Source: Camarhynchus parvulus
Taxonomy: Eukaryota; Chordata; Aves; Passeriformes; Thraupidae
DNA: 64,000 nucleotides
Assembly: GCF_901933205.1 (NCBI RefSeq)
Contig: NC_044601.1
Span: 46,633,376-46,697,375 of the forward strand
Direction: 5' to 3'
Each line of letters opens with the position of its first letter. The stretch's first letter is position 1. Positions 54,501 through 63,639 of this stretch are shown here, piece by piece. The translations under genes and the position numbers were made by a program. The notes under the pieces were generated by a model. That model saw nothing but the letters and a program-made list of their open reading frames with translations, ran no database searches and had not been told where the DNA came from.

Positions 54501-57500
54501 GCAGTCCTTGCAGTTACGCTCAAAGTGGTTTCTTTTATTTTCTTTCAAGCAACTGTGGAAATTATGTACAGGGAGTTTGAAAAATTAACAGAATTCCTTT
54601 CAATGGTAGATTGAATGGAAATTTTTGTTATAAATCTGTGCTCTGTTTTGCTAAATATTTCAACACAGACCCTAAATACAGCACTCCTAATAAAATAAAA
54701 CTGTAGATTGACAAAGTTGTGTCATGCAAACAAAAAGTTAGCTAAAAAAAAAATCTATGAATGCAAGTATCTCATGAAACACACTTTACTGTGTCTATTT
54801 TAAATGCTAGTTCTCATTAATCAGCTGCTATATTTCATACAGAAAAATTTCTGGAGTAAATATTTCCCTGATATTAATAACTTTTTCAGGCATGTGTTTG
54901 AAACTGGGCAAATAAAGAAGCCAAAAGACTTTCATTTTTCTGTGATGTTACCATTTTAGTACTTTACAGGTACTGACAGTTTATATAAGAAGTTACTTCA
55001 CTTTTTAGATAAGGAGTCAAAGGTGAAAAGATAAATTACATATCTGCAGAAATAAATAGTTAGGTAATAGTTGTTTTCCTCACTGTTCTTACTTTTTAGC
55101 TGTGATCAACTTTGGTGTTTGCTTTTCTTGAGTGGAAAATGAGATTTTAAAAAAAGCTACACCCTGCAGATTTAACCTCTTTAGATGTTTTGGTTCTATT
55201 CAGTAAAGCAGAAGTAGAAAATAAAATGTCTATTGAATGAACTAGTCTGCATCATTATGGGAGTGTAGTAAGAAATGCTAGCCAATCTTCAATTTTTATT
55301 TTTTCTTAACTGAAAAACAGCAACTACAATTGCTCTAAATTGTCAAATTTGAAACAGTCACTTTTCAACAGCCACTTCTCTAGACTTACTGTTTTTATTG
55401 GAAGTTCTAGTAGGTTGGAGAAGTTGATACTTTGGTTTGTTCAGTGGCCTTTTTTGGAGGTAGTACATATCTTTATGAATTTGGCTAGGAGTTGCATCTT
55501 TTCTGGTCTATGGGAGCAATACCTATACAGAACTGCAACAAGACTGAAAAAAAAAAAACCAAAAAGAAAAAACCCACCACATTATTAGTCTCCATATCAG
55601 AAAGGAGATAAAAGAAACAGTAAAAGATTGGTATATGGATTGTGTCCTAAGTATTAAGATGCAGGAGAAGGTGAGTTATGTGAAAGTTACAAAAGCATGG
55701 TATTTAGGGAGTTATTTCAGATACGAAAGACCAAGTAAATGGAAGCAGAATGAGATCTGTTTTTAAACGAGAGTGCTATAAAATAAAGAGCAAAAAGCCT
55801 ATTATTTAGAAGAACGTTAAGAAGGTTATATTACTGAATCTTGCAGTTCTTTAAGTAAAGCATACTTGTCATGTTGGAAGAATACAGTTGTCCAGTAATG
55901 AATCAGCTTATGACCAAAGTCATTACATTAACTGTATGCATTAGTTCATAATGTTGTGGCCCATTCATTTACATTTCACAAGAATGAAATCATAAAATGT
56001 GAAAACTTTATTAAGTTAGAGTACCAGACCCACTCATTTTAAAGGTTTCAAAATATATTCTGAAGTCTTACTGTAAAATAACATTTAAATTGTTAAGTAT
56101 TCACTTAACAAGAACATTTAACTTAGGCTTCTATGTGTCAGTTTCATGCAGAAGTGTATTTTGACCACGATTTGCAAAATTATGTTCTTGTGGATCAAGG
56201 CAGTCAGAATGGAACAGTTGTTAATGGAAATCAGATTCTCCAGGTGAGTACCTACTGTTTTAGTGCTTTTTATATTGCAGAAGACTAATCTTGTGGTCAT
56301 TTTAAATGTTTTATGGCAAATCACTTACAATGCCATTGTATGTCTTCTTTCATACATTAATGCCTGCCTTGGTTCCCTTCTGATTTTAGCCACTTGGAGT
56401 ACTTAATGTTTGGTTATGCTAGGAAAAATCCGCTATGGTTACAGCTGTGCTAGAGTGAAATACCCACCCTAATTAAACAGTTGCCTATGTTTGTGAGACC
56501 AAACTGAACCACTGAGTTGTAAGCAGTGTGCATGAAATAGTGTGTCCTTCATGAGTTTTTAACTTGCCTGCTAAAACTTTTGTTTGCTGTAGCCTAAAAC
56601 AAAGTGTGATCCCTACATCCTGGAGCATGGAGATGAGGTGAAGATTGGCGAAACTGTGCTTTCTTTTCATATTCACCCTGGCAGTGATACTTGTGATGGA
56701 TGTGAACCAGGACAAGTTAGAGCACATCTTCGCCTGGACAAGAAGAAAGAGTCTTCTGGTTAGTAATATTATCACAGGTTATATTTTTTATTATGGCTGT
56801 TTACTTTATAAAAAGAAATTCATTCAGTTTTCATATAATTTTCTTGTCAGCTTGTAGTACTTGTACATAATGATGTATTTTTTTCTTGGTGTATGTGTCT
56901 ATGTATAATAATGTCAGAACAAAAATTCTCTCCTTTGTTTTATGATTCAAAACATTGTTACCTTAGTAATTACAAATTCAGTCCTGTGTTCTTCCTTTTA
57001 GTTTGTCCAGCACTTAGCAAAGAAGAGAGAGAGCTAGTCAGAAGAAAAGCATTAAAACAAATACGGGTAAAATATGGTTTACAGGTGAGTTTACAGTAGA
57101 AGTTGATTAAGTTTTTGTAATCTTGTGGTTCTTACCTTTTTTTAAGTACTTTGTGATTCCTATTTTAAGCCAGAGACTTTGTTGAATAAGGGACATTTTC
57201 AAATTCCCTTAAACTTATCCCTGTTTGTCTTTTGTGCCCTAAATAATTATTCTTTACAAACCTCTACAAAGAAAGATGATGATAAGAGGACATGAAAGTT
57301 CCATTGAAAATTGAAGGTCCTTTCAAAGTGTACAAGATTTCTGATCCTGTGTTAAGATTTTGCAAGACACTTCGTTTTTATGTCTGTAGACTAAGTTTTC
57401 ACTGAGTTGCAGTCCTGTCTTTTATTTGGAAAGAAAACATAATAGCAACTGGAAAATTATGGAAGGGAATGGGAATTTTTTCAGGTTTTTAAGTCCATAG

Positions 57501-60171
57501 AGGAATAGAAACATGAACATACAGGCAATATATGTCTTCAAATTACTTCTGTTGTAGCATTTTAAATGCTTCCAGCATTTGTACTAAGTATTCATGTAAA
57601 AAACAAAATGCCGTCATTTCTATGAAATTCTTCAGGTACCAAAATAATACTGATACAGAATCCATAAACGTACTTAATTCTGTCATTTATTCTGGAAAAA
57701 AAAGTGGTTGCTGAGGAACAGGCTAAATGGTTATATAAAAAGCCAGTGTCATGTGCACATGATTTTCTGCTTAATATGGAGAGACTGACTCTTTGTACCA
57801 AGAGAAGATTCAAAAGAATATTATTTTATTTACAGCTTCTGAGAAATGACTGAATTTGGCAATGTTATGTGATTATGGCAGTAATATGGTTTACAAAGTA
57901 TGCCTGTAAGCTAAGAAAATACTGAGGACTGCAGATTTTTAGAATTACTAAAAAAGGCTGAAGCTCCCATACTTTTGGAGGGAAAGAGGGAAGTTAACAA
58001 AAATAAAGAATTTAAACCCCACTCTCTTTGTCTTAATGTGATTAAATCTGCTCGGAAAGAACACAGAATATGAAGACAACAAGGCAGTGAAAAATCCAAA
58101 GTACAAAGACAGAGCAGGAAAACGCAGAGAGACCGTTGGAAGTGAAGGAACCTTCCAGAGAGATGATCGTTCAGCTTCTGTTCATATGTAAGTTGGGGGT
58201 GGGGGAAAGTATCCCCCATGTTCCTCTCTTGTGAATCTTTAAAAAAATAATAATGGAATAAGTATCAATTTGTTAGTAGCATGCAATTTGTTAAATTACA
58301 AATAACCTGTGTATGTTGTGTTAGGAAATCTAGAAAATTTTGAGTTTTTCACACTTCCCATTTCACGTGCTTTTATTTATTAACTCATCACCTTCCATAT
58401 AAAAATATATGGAAAGTGAGGACTTAAGGATGGCAGTAAGGACACTTACATCACTTCTTTACCAACTCAAAAAATGTAAAGGACTCCCCAGCTGCATTAG
58501 TGACATCTTCAATAATGTCTGTTTTTCAAGTGGTTCAGTCTTTATTTTTCCTATTCAGTTCCAGTAATAGTGCACATGCAGATTTTTCACCTGCAGCTTC
58601 TCTTGCTGTCAATATCCAGCCACTCACAGGAGCTGTATTTACATACCTCTCAAATGACACTTGATGTTCCTTCAGTTGTTACTTTGCCTGTGTAGCTGTA
58701 GTTGGGGTTTTTTTTAAGAAACATAAACTTGTAGGTGCGTGAGAATTAATAAAAGGAAGCGTGAGATGACAAAATAGGTGGAGGAGGATGATTTGGCAGC
58801 GATACCCCTTTTTCCATATTGTTGTAATCCTTACCCTCCTACCTGTGATGTATCTTTTAACTCCTAAAGCAAACAAGTAGTTCAGGAGGTTTAAGAAAGC
58901 TGATACTGACCTGAGGCTTGTTCTTCTGTATAGCTCTTGATGGACTGATTCCTGATTTCTATATGTATGCACATTTCTGTTTTTCAGTATTTGAAAGCAT
59001 ACTCTTTATATTAACTCTTGCTCATCAGTTATCTTAAACTTTCTTCAAAGTGAAATCAGCAACAGCAACAAAGGACATAAAATGTTGGAGAAGATGGGAT
59101 GGAAGAAGGGGGAAGGTCTGGGAAAGGATGGTGGTGGCATGAAGGATCCGGTAGGTCTTTCTGGTGTTCACTTGAGACAAAAATAATAGTAATGTATTTG
59201 TAGTGAAAAGTATCTAATTGTATGCCACTACTCACTTGAAACTTACAAAAAGCCTGGTTAAGAAAGAATAATCTCAGTGGGACTAATCTCAAATTCTTTT
59301 TTCTTTGACTAATGGGGTATTTTGAAATTTTTCAGTAGTGTTGTCCCTCCCTACGCTGTGTTCACTAGAAAAGTAAGCAAAGGAAGACAGCTTCTAGCCA
59401 TTGAATTAATAATCTCATATTTGAATACAAAGTCTGGAGGAAAATTGGAATAATTTAAGTGATGCAATTTGAAGATTGGTTTAGGGTGGAATTCTTTCTC
59501 AGAGGCTGATGTAGCACAAAAATCAAGCTAAATGATGGGCATTGCAAGAGGAAAAGCTGGAAGAAGTCACTGTAGCCAGCAAGTTATGGGCCTCTGTGGC
59601 AGCCATGTTAGCCCCATTTTTGTCACCAGAGATGTATGGTCTTCTGGCAGTAGTGCTGCTCAGAGCCACACCACACCCTGTGTTGTCAAACTAGCCAGCA
59701 CAGGGATCACATGCTGCTCACTCAGTGAGGTGTATTATACAGTTATTTTTGTGGCATTTTGGGACATTATTCAGGACTCTAGATCATAGTTCCAGAAATG
59801 GTGATGTGATACATCATTTTCATGGTACTGTTCATGTATGATCTAGGGGTTTTAGAACATAAAAGAGAAGTGCTTGGGGAGAGGGGGTGGCATGTGTATT
59901 ACAAAACCAGAATTTGTAGTATTTAGAATACCTAACTTGAAATTACAGCAGTATTTCATGTATTTGACAGATCCAGCTGGAGTTACATCAGAAGCATGCA
60001 GGTTTAGGTACTAGGAGACCAGCCTCAATTGAAGATGTTCAGCTTGTCCAGAGCAAGAATAAAAAGAACTGGGATAAAGCAAGAGAGAGGTTTGCTGAAA
60101 ACTTCCAAGACCCTAAATCACAAAGGGATACAGCTAAGAGTACACTTTGGGTTAGAGGAACTGTAGACTGA
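36396..60171 (+). CDS. AGGF1: Angiogenic factor with G-patch and FHA domains 1, complete coding region in 14 exons
   Basis: Join: 36396..36590, 37595..37691, 38141..38346, 39657..39803, 42018..42206, 50881..51232, 52774..52885, 54119..54170, 56142..56243, 56593..56758, 57002..57084, 58060..58187, 59051..59150, 59971..60171. Summed length is 2130 nt, or 709 residues plus stop; human has 714 and the same exon number. Order: N-terminal coiled coil (about 25-95), OCRE aromatic repeats (about 194-242), Lys-rich segment (about 258-270), Ser/Glu-rich acidic linker (about 360-400), FHA (about 432-484; GR 432-433, S449, H452, N473-G474), G-patch (about 617-663). Known roles: secreted pro-angiogenic factor, and a nuclear protein with spliceosome-type domains. 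All junctions are GT-AG and in phase. The start was chosen for its strong Kozak context (gccATGG) and its MAS start as in mammals. Confidence 0.97.
36765..36960. other. AGGF1: Intron 1, left part
   Basis: Composition returns to AT-rich after the CpG island. Nothing beyond intron sequence is recognised before the CR1 fragment. Confidence 0.5.
36962..37295 (+). mobile_element. CR1 3' end fragment in AGGF1 intron 1, sense
   Basis: The text gggaggcaggcaggcagcac, ttagaaaaaggttcttcaca, ctcaggcacatggcgtgact and ggtgatcctcgtgggttcct is typical CR1 3' end sequence in forward orientation. About 330 bp; the coding frame is broken. Confidence 0.87.
37595..37691 (+). CDS. AGGF1: AGGF1 exon 2
   Basis: 97 nt, residues 66-97 plus one base. 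The acceptor is ttctttcag; the donor is GCAG|GTAGAG. It completes the coiled coil (VEELTKEIHNRKEKD) and carries the conserved VEVQTED motif. Confidence 0.95.
38141..38346 (+). CDS. AGGF1: AGGF1 exon 3
   Basis: 206 nt, residues 98-166. The acceptor is cttccccggcag; the donor is CACAG|GTTTTT, a weaker GTTTTT site. It encodes a Tyr-rich start (DYYYYENYYNH), then a poorly conserved Ser/Glu-rich linker ending NSQ, as in mammals. Confidence 0.94.
38466..38985 (-). mobile_element. Endogenous retrovirus LTR in AGGF1 intron 3, antisense
   Basis: Read on the minus strand this has an LTR-like order: U3 with CCAAT-like blocks (ccaattgg), a CTTATAATC TATA-like box near 38690, AATAAA (TTTATT at 38638-38643 on +), then a GC-rich U5. 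No retroviral genes adjoin. Termini and target-site duplication could not be fixed, so boundaries are approximate. The left end is about 120 bases from the exon 3 donor. Family assignment is from architecture, not a database match. Confidence 0.65.
39657..39803 (+). CDS. AGGF1: AGGF1 exon 4 (OCRE, first half)
   Basis: 147 nt, residues 167-215, phase 0 at both ends. The acceptor is tgttatcag; the donor is TCA|GTAAGG. It contains the almost invariant SLAESLRAAAEAAVSQTGF and the first OCRE repeats, YDENTGLYYDHSTGFYYN. Confidence 0.97.
40690..41911 (+). mobile_element. Old ERV LTR (ERVL-like) in AGGF1 intron 4, split by another insertion
   Basis: The right half (about 41460-41911) matches a common avian LTR pattern: repeated gacccatgctggagcag-like blocks, an actgacctcagctc/cccctgcaccactt segment, a long GA-rich stretch, and a terminus ending in ccaccaca. 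The left half (about 40690-40980; aacaccagggtcaaag, gaaggagcaggaggaggttc) looks like the 5' part of the same element. The middle is occupied by a different, oppositely oriented LTR-like segment. Family name and left end are uncertain. Confidence 0.6.
41000..41455 (-). mobile_element. LTR-like insertion nested in the intron 4 LTR, antisense
   Basis: A TTTATT at 41082-41087 is AATAAA on the minus strand, followed (on minus) by U5-like sequence. On the other side is a T-rich, U3-like region (gggtttttatatttatatta). It interrupts two halves of the flanking LTR, so it inserted later. Ends are approximate; no target-site duplication was confirmed. Confidence 0.5.
42018..42206 (+). CDS. AGGF1: AGGF1 exon 5 (OCRE second half, basic segment)
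   Basis: 189 nt, residues 216-278. The acceptor is cttataaag; the donor is AAG|GTAACC. It encodes ENQLYYDPATGIYYYCDVES, the last OCRE repeats, followed by HSRVDL and a Lys-rich stretch (KKGKKKRKE) that could act as a nuclear localisation signal. Confidence 0.97.
42207..47927. other. AGGF1: AGGF1 intron 5, left part
   Basis: AT-rich intron without recognised repeats over most of its length. A cryptic exon candidate lies at 46306-46375 and is described separately. Confidence 0.6.
46306..46375 (+). other. AGGF1: Cryptic or poison exon candidate with recursive-splice-like acceptor
   Basis: A pyrimidine-rich acceptor (ttcatcccatctttag) is followed directly by GTACGT, itself donor-like. Seventy bases later a second donor follows, AAAG|GTAGAG. 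The insert stays open in the exon 5 frame for 23 codons but has length 1 modulo 3. Its inclusion shifts exon 6, which then stops after ten codons (TAA). It is not part of the 14-exon protein that aligns with mammals. Function is inference only. Confidence 0.35.
47928..48034. repeat. Two perfect hairpins close together
   Basis: At 47928-47953, 11-base arms TTTCAGGGTAC/GTACCCTGAAA flank the loop ACTA. At 48009-48034, 10-base arms AGTCATCACT/AGTGATGACT flank a 6-base loop. Both arms are perfectly paired. Confidence 0.85.
48120..48668 (+). mobile_element. Solo LTR-like element in AGGF1 intron 5, sense
   Basis: A pattern common in bird genomes: gaacagctgggatcagct, an agaggccttgg/gcactgctcagcaataa-like block with AATAAA at 48552-48557, cacaaatccaaagcacagcc, and a 3' terminus gcagccgaaaccagtaca ending in CA at 48668. 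A TATA-like ctatatag is at about 48450. The orientation is the same as AGGF1, so its poly(A) signal could compete with gene transcription. The left boundary is approximate. Confidence 0.72.
48669..50880. other. AGGF1: AGGF1 intron 5, right part
   Basis: AT-rich intron. Nothing recognised beyond the acceptor ctcccctccag of exon 6. Confidence 0.6.
50881..51232 (+). CDS. AGGF1: AGGF1 exon 6 (acidic linker)
   Basis: 352 nt, residues 279-395 plus one base. The acceptor is cctccag; the donor is GAAG|GTGAAT. It encodes a Ser/Thr/Glu-rich, probably disordered linker with RKKTK and the conserved SEPEEGEITDSE followed by an acidic run. The least conserved exon apart from exon 3; the DLDTEEQK start and the SEPEEGEITDS motif fix its identity. 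Confidence 0.95.
52774..52885 (+). CDS. AGGF1: AGGF1 exon 7 (start of FHA region)
   Basis: 112 nt, residues 396-432 plus two bases of an Arg codon. The acceptor is tataattatag; the donor is GGAAG|GTAAAA. It encodes EEKIWPPCIRVIVVRSPVLQ and ends PATIGR, the Gly-Arg that opens the FHA fold. Confidence 0.97.
52909..52926. repeat. (TA)n microsatellite in intron 7
   Basis: About eight TA units between tttttaca and ctcaaact. Confidence 0.85.
54119..54170 (+). CDS. AGGF1: AGGF1 exon 8 (FHA)
   Basis: A 52 nt microexon-like exon, residues 433-450. The acceptor is tgcctttccag; the donor is AAG|GTAACT. It encodes REKDVGHTLQIPEVGVSK. The alternative acceptor two bases later (AGAG) would break the frame, so 54119 is the start. 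Confidence 0.95.
54171..56141. other. AGGF1: AGGF1 intron 8
   Basis: AT-rich intron with an A run at 55549-55560. No repeat family recognised. Confidence 0.6.
56142..56243 (+). CDS. AGGF1: AGGF1 exon 9 (FHA core)
   Basis: 102 nt, residues 451-484. The acceptor is ctatgtgtcag; the donor is CAG|GTGAGT. It encodes FHAEVYFDHDLQNYVLVDQG then SQNGTVVNGNQILQ. The conserved FHA His452 and Asn473-Gly474 are intact, so phosphothreonine binding is plausible. Confidence 0.97.
56593..56758 (+). CDS. AGGF1: AGGF1 exon 10
   Basis: 166 nt, residues 485-539 plus one base. The acceptor is tttgctgtag; the donor is TCTG|GTTAGT, slightly off consensus. It encodes PKTKCDPYVLEHGDEVKIGE with I for V at the ninth residue, then LSFHIHPGSDTCDGCEPGQV, nearly identical to mammals. 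Confidence 0.96.
57002..57084 (+). CDS. AGGF1: AGGF1 exon 11
   Basis: 83 nt, residues 540-567. The acceptor is ccttttag; the donor is CAG|GTGAGT. It encodes VCPALSKEERELVRRKALKQ then IRVKYGLQ, a basic helix-like region. Confidence 0.96.
57085..58059. other. AGGF1: AGGF1 intron 11
   Basis: Ordinary AT-rich intron; nothing recognised. Confidence 0.6.
58060..58187 (+). CDS. AGGF1: AGGF1 exon 12
   Basis: 128 nt, residues 568-609 plus two bases. The acceptor is gctcggaaag, with a weak pyrimidine tract; the donor is ATAT|GTAAGT. It encodes NTEYEDNKAVKNPKYKDRAG then KRRETVGSEGTFQRDDRSAS. Retention of the next intron gives a stop one codon later (ATG TAA). Confidence 0.95.
59051..59150 (+). CDS. 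AGGF1: AGGF1 exon 13 (G-patch)
   Basis: 100 nt, residues 610-643, with the first codon split. The acceptor is tttcttcaaag; the donor is CCG|GTAGGT. It encodes the G-patch KMLEKMGWKKGEGLGKDGGG, with the glycine spacing expected for an RNA helicase-binding or RNA-processing G-patch. Confidence 0.97.
59151..59970. other. AGGF1: AGGF1 intron 13
   Basis: An 820 bp intron. A mildly GC-richer patch at 59530-59790 carries an 85-codon open frame of no recognisable product. Confidence 0.6.
59971..60171 (+). CDS. AGGF1: AGGF1 exon 14 (last coding exon)
   Basis: 201 nt, residues 644-709 plus TGA. The acceptor is gtatttgacag. It encodes IQLELHQKHAGLGTRRPASI, EDVQLVQSKNKKNWDKARERF and a C-terminus ending in WVRGTVD, close to the mammalian WVKGTLE. 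Confidence 0.97.
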   Translation: MQLELHQKHAGLGTRRPASIEDVQLVQSKNKKNWDKARERFAENFQDPKSQRDTAKSTLWVRGTVD

Positions 60172-60536
60172 CTTTCTAGTCCCACAGCAAGGTAATTCCT
60201 GAGTATAAATAGTTGGGAGAGAATTTATTTTTGTTCTTTCTGCTTTTGCTAAAGCAAGAGTTTGGTTATATGTAAAATACAGTTGTGGAAAACCTTATTC
60301 AATATTAACTCTGTTATGTTAATTGGTTTTCTGTAGTCTTCATGCTTTTATACACATTTTTAATATGAATGGAGTTTAGAGGGATATTCAAATTTAAGTA
60401 CTTGAAAATTATTTTCATCAGAAACAGGAATCTTCTATTGTGTTTTTACACTTCACAGAAAGTTACGCAAAACATCTGTTACACTTAAATATGATACCTT
60501 TAACACTTGAACAGTGGTTTAAAAGCAAGATGAAAA

Positions 60537-60542
60537 AATAAA
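60537..60542 (+). terminator. AGGF1: Candidate AGGF1 poly(A) signal 1
   Basis: AATAAA 366 bases after the stop codon, in A-rich context, without an obvious GT-rich downstream element. Confidence 0.4.
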
Positions 60543-60746
60543 TTCCCCAGATCCCTAGTAAAAAAAGTACCATATTGCTGTTTCTTCATGTTTGCCATGA
60601 TGTGCTCAACAAGAGGCACACAACTCTTAAATTCACACAGTTCAGTACTAGCTACATGTCTCAGCATACATTTGGCAAAGGAAAAGGGGGTTAAGGCTTG
60701 TTTTTAAATGATTCATCATTACTGTTCAAAATACCATATTCCATGA

Positions 60747-60752
60747 AATAAA
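60747..60752 (+). terminator. AGGF1: Candidate AGGF1 poly(A) signal 2
   Basis: AATAAA in ccatgaAATAAActacc. The downstream sequence is only moderately T-rich. Confidence 0.4.
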
Positions 60753-61044
60753 CTACCAGCATTAGTGAAGAAAACAATGTTCAGAGACAGCTTGTAGCAA
60801 AATTTTCTTCTGTGAAGAACTTCTTTGAGATTTGTTTAGTAAATCTGTATCATGCCTTTAAAAGAGGAGGTATGTTCAGAAAACTGCCGTCTGTTTGTAT
60901 TTATTAATTTCTTTTTCTGATACATCCATTGCTGGCAATGGAGTTTATGCCAGAAAAAAAACAACACAAATAACTGATTTTTGATGGGGAAGGATTTCCA
61001 AACTGGAGCTAAAAGACTGGTGTTTATTGAATGTTCCTAAACAC

Positions 61045-61050
61045 AATAAA
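61045..61050 (+). terminator. AGGF1: Candidate AGGF1 poly(A) signal 3
   Basis: AATAAA followed within 20-50 bases by GTGTGC and TGT-rich sequence, the best downstream element of the three. Confidence 0.55.
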
Positions 61051-61080
61051 TCATTGTCAATTTAAGCAGTGTGCTTCTTC

Positions 61081-62963
61081 AAACTGTCTTGTCCATATGT
61101 TGGATGGGAATGCTCTTCTAAAATGAGTAAAACTTAATCCCACTTTGTTCAAGTTGAAGTTCTGATACTTGTCCAAGGAAATGTGGTAGTCTCACCATCC
61201 TACCAGATCATGCACATAACTGTGAAGCACTGTGGAGTAAAAACAGAACAACTTACCAGCCATTTGTCTTAATCTAGACACACACAGTATAAAGCAAAAG
61301 GTCCAATCTATTATTTAAATCATGAAACTTGCCCAAGTTTACAATGTGAAGCACACCTTACTTCTGCAGACAGAGGTGAAGATAAAATTATCCGCACTAA
61401 GCGCATAGAGCAGCATAACTAAAATGAGGTTGCTGTTTGCCTTTGTAAGCAGTTAGTTTTCTACTGATTTAGTGATAGACATTTATTGCTTTGGAATAAT
61501 ATCTAAGTATTGCTGTATTATGTACTTTGCTGTTGCATTCCTTTTTATTGGCAACTTCACATTTTCAGAGGCTTTTTCTAGCTGTGAAAAAAAATGTTCT
61601 GTAAGTTCTGGTCTGTAGTTGTTTAGTTCACCATATATCTAAAAACCTCTTCCTGCTAGCAGAAGGAAAAAACCCCTCTATGCTAAAACAATATTTTTGC
61701 CCTTTTTTCTTTTTAGTTCTGTAGTCTTCAAAGTAAATCAAACTATAAACCTTATGTGGTGTTAGTAGGAACCATAACTTTCCCACTCCCCACTTATTCA
61801 AGTGTAACAGCTCTAAGAAGAGTAAATCAACAAGTTTGCATTTCATGAAGTTTTTGAGGTAAGACAGCATTTGCCTTCTGTGAGAGGCATGGTCTCACAC
61901 AGTCAAGACTGGCTGCTTTCAGTACTGCAGCTTCCTCTTTCAGCAGTTCCATATAAAGGGCTGAAGCTTAGTCTTGGTTCAGTGTTGGTGCGACAAATCC
62001 TATTTTCTCTTGATTCTGCCTAGGGAAGTGGAAAAAGCAGTACCATTAATACACAGATTGTTAATAAAACAACTGGAAGTAAGTTTGAGTAATCCTCATC
62101 AAGCAATTGTGCGCCTTTATTGAGTAGGAAGACTTGTGTTGTGCTAAATATGACTTTTCATCCTTCAGTGACCTTTTAAAAATGAGTGAGGTGAAAACCA
62201 CCAGTGGTGTGCAAGCCTTATGTGCAAATGCAGTACTGCTTTCCCTCATGTCAGAAGGGGAACATGAGTTGCTATTGCACTATTATAATTTTGGAGGCTA
62301 TAACCAGTAAGATACAGCATAAAGGTTAACTAACCTTCTCAGTCCTCCAACCATCCCGTTGCCTTTCCCAGCTTATGACACTTCAAGCTGCTTTTTTATA
62401 CATCCAAAGTCAAGCTTTAGCAGTTTGCTTTATATATAAATACTGTTAGTGAATGCCTATAATCCTAAAATTCTTAAGGATAAAATTAATCAGTTTATAT
62501 AAACAGTTTTCTGTAGTCCTCACAGTGAATTTTGTCAACTTAGCAAACATATTTCTGAAATATAAAATAAAGAGTAGTAGGTACATTCTTATCTTAAGAG
62601 CGGAACCATCCAGCTGGCACAGAAAAACATAGAGTGCAATCAGTGTTGTGTGCAAGGCCCTGAACTATCTGCACATGAACTGCTTTTACAAAACATAACA
62701 TAGGATGAAACCAGAGTGCTTGTTCCAGCAAAGCTGCTGCAGCTGGTTGTGTGAAGTGAAAGACTGAGTCTTTCTGCCAGCAGATGAATCCACAACAGCA
62801 GGAAGAGAGGTCAAAACCAGCATCTTGGTCACCAAGAAGACTGGGACTGAAAAGTCCATTCCAGTGGATTTTTTTCTGTGTGATCTTTTTCCAAGTGCTC
62901 TGATTTCTTAACGTGGGAATTTTTTTCTCAGCGAGTTTCTGATTTCTAAACGAGTTTCATCTG
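61081..62963. other. Intergenic, no gene seen
   Basis: AT-rich sequence between the AGGF1 3' end and the inverted solo LTR. No coding signal or repeat recognised. Confidence 0.55.
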
Positions 62964-63624
62964 TGTCCTAGTTTAGAGCAAATTTGGGAGAGAGTCCCCA
63001 AAGGGGCTCCGGTAGGAAAGCAAATTCAATCGGCCCCTCCCCCCAACTGGTCCGGGAGAAAATACCTCCTTGGAGAAAAGTGGAAAAAAGCTGTTTATTA
63101 AACAATAGAACCTAACAATATTAAACAATAAAACCCCTTACCGCTCTAAAAGAGATGACAAACTGAGAAACCCCCCATCCCCAGGTTGCAGCTCAGCTCA
63201 CTCAGTCTCTGATCAGTCCTTCTGGTGCTGGAATGTGTCGCAGGCCAGGCCCGGTCCGGCCCGGCCCGGTGGCCACAGGTGCGAGCTGCCGGTGCTCCCC
63301 TGGGTGTTCAGTCCAGAGCAGGTTCCAAGAGGTCCAAAGAAAAGGGAAAAAACCACAGTCCAGGGAACTTCTTTGCCTCAGCCAGCTAAAAACTAACTAA
63401 AAGCAAAGGAGAGCTCTCTGTCCCGCTGTCTGTTCATCACAGACAACACAGTCCAGGGAGAGGAATGCGGGAGAGTGAGTCCAGTGTCTGAAAACAAACT
63501 GCACACTTCTTCTCTCCCCCTTCACTCTCTGCAGCAAGTCTTAAAGGTGCAAAACTTACTATGATTCAGCATAAACAAATGAGATTATTTGGGGATAAAA
63601 GGATCATATAGTCAACCCAGGACA
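62964..63624 (-). mobile_element. Solo LTR of an avian endogenous retrovirus, copy 2, inverted
   Basis: A 661 bp element with termini TGTCCTAGTTTAGAGC and GTCAACCCAGGACA on the + strand, flanked by a perfect 5 bp target-site duplication atctg (62959-62963 and 63625-63629). Its reverse complement matches the LTR at 5866-6522 over the whole length with only scattered differences, mainly in the GC-rich stretch near 63250. AATAAA lies on the minus strand (TTTATT near 63095). The high identity and clean duplication imply a fairly recent insertion. Five-base duplications suit ERVL-like or some other avian ERV groups; the family is not certain. Confidence 0.93.
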
Positions 63625-63639
63625 ATCTGCACCTTATTT

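Larger units (their letters stand above)
60172..61080 (+). other. AGGF1: AGGF1 3' UTR, probable extent
   Basis: AT-rich sequence after the stop with several AATAAA hexamers. The end is inferred from the last of these (61045) followed by a GT-rich stretch (agtgtgcttc, cttgtccatatgttgg). Confidence 0.5.
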
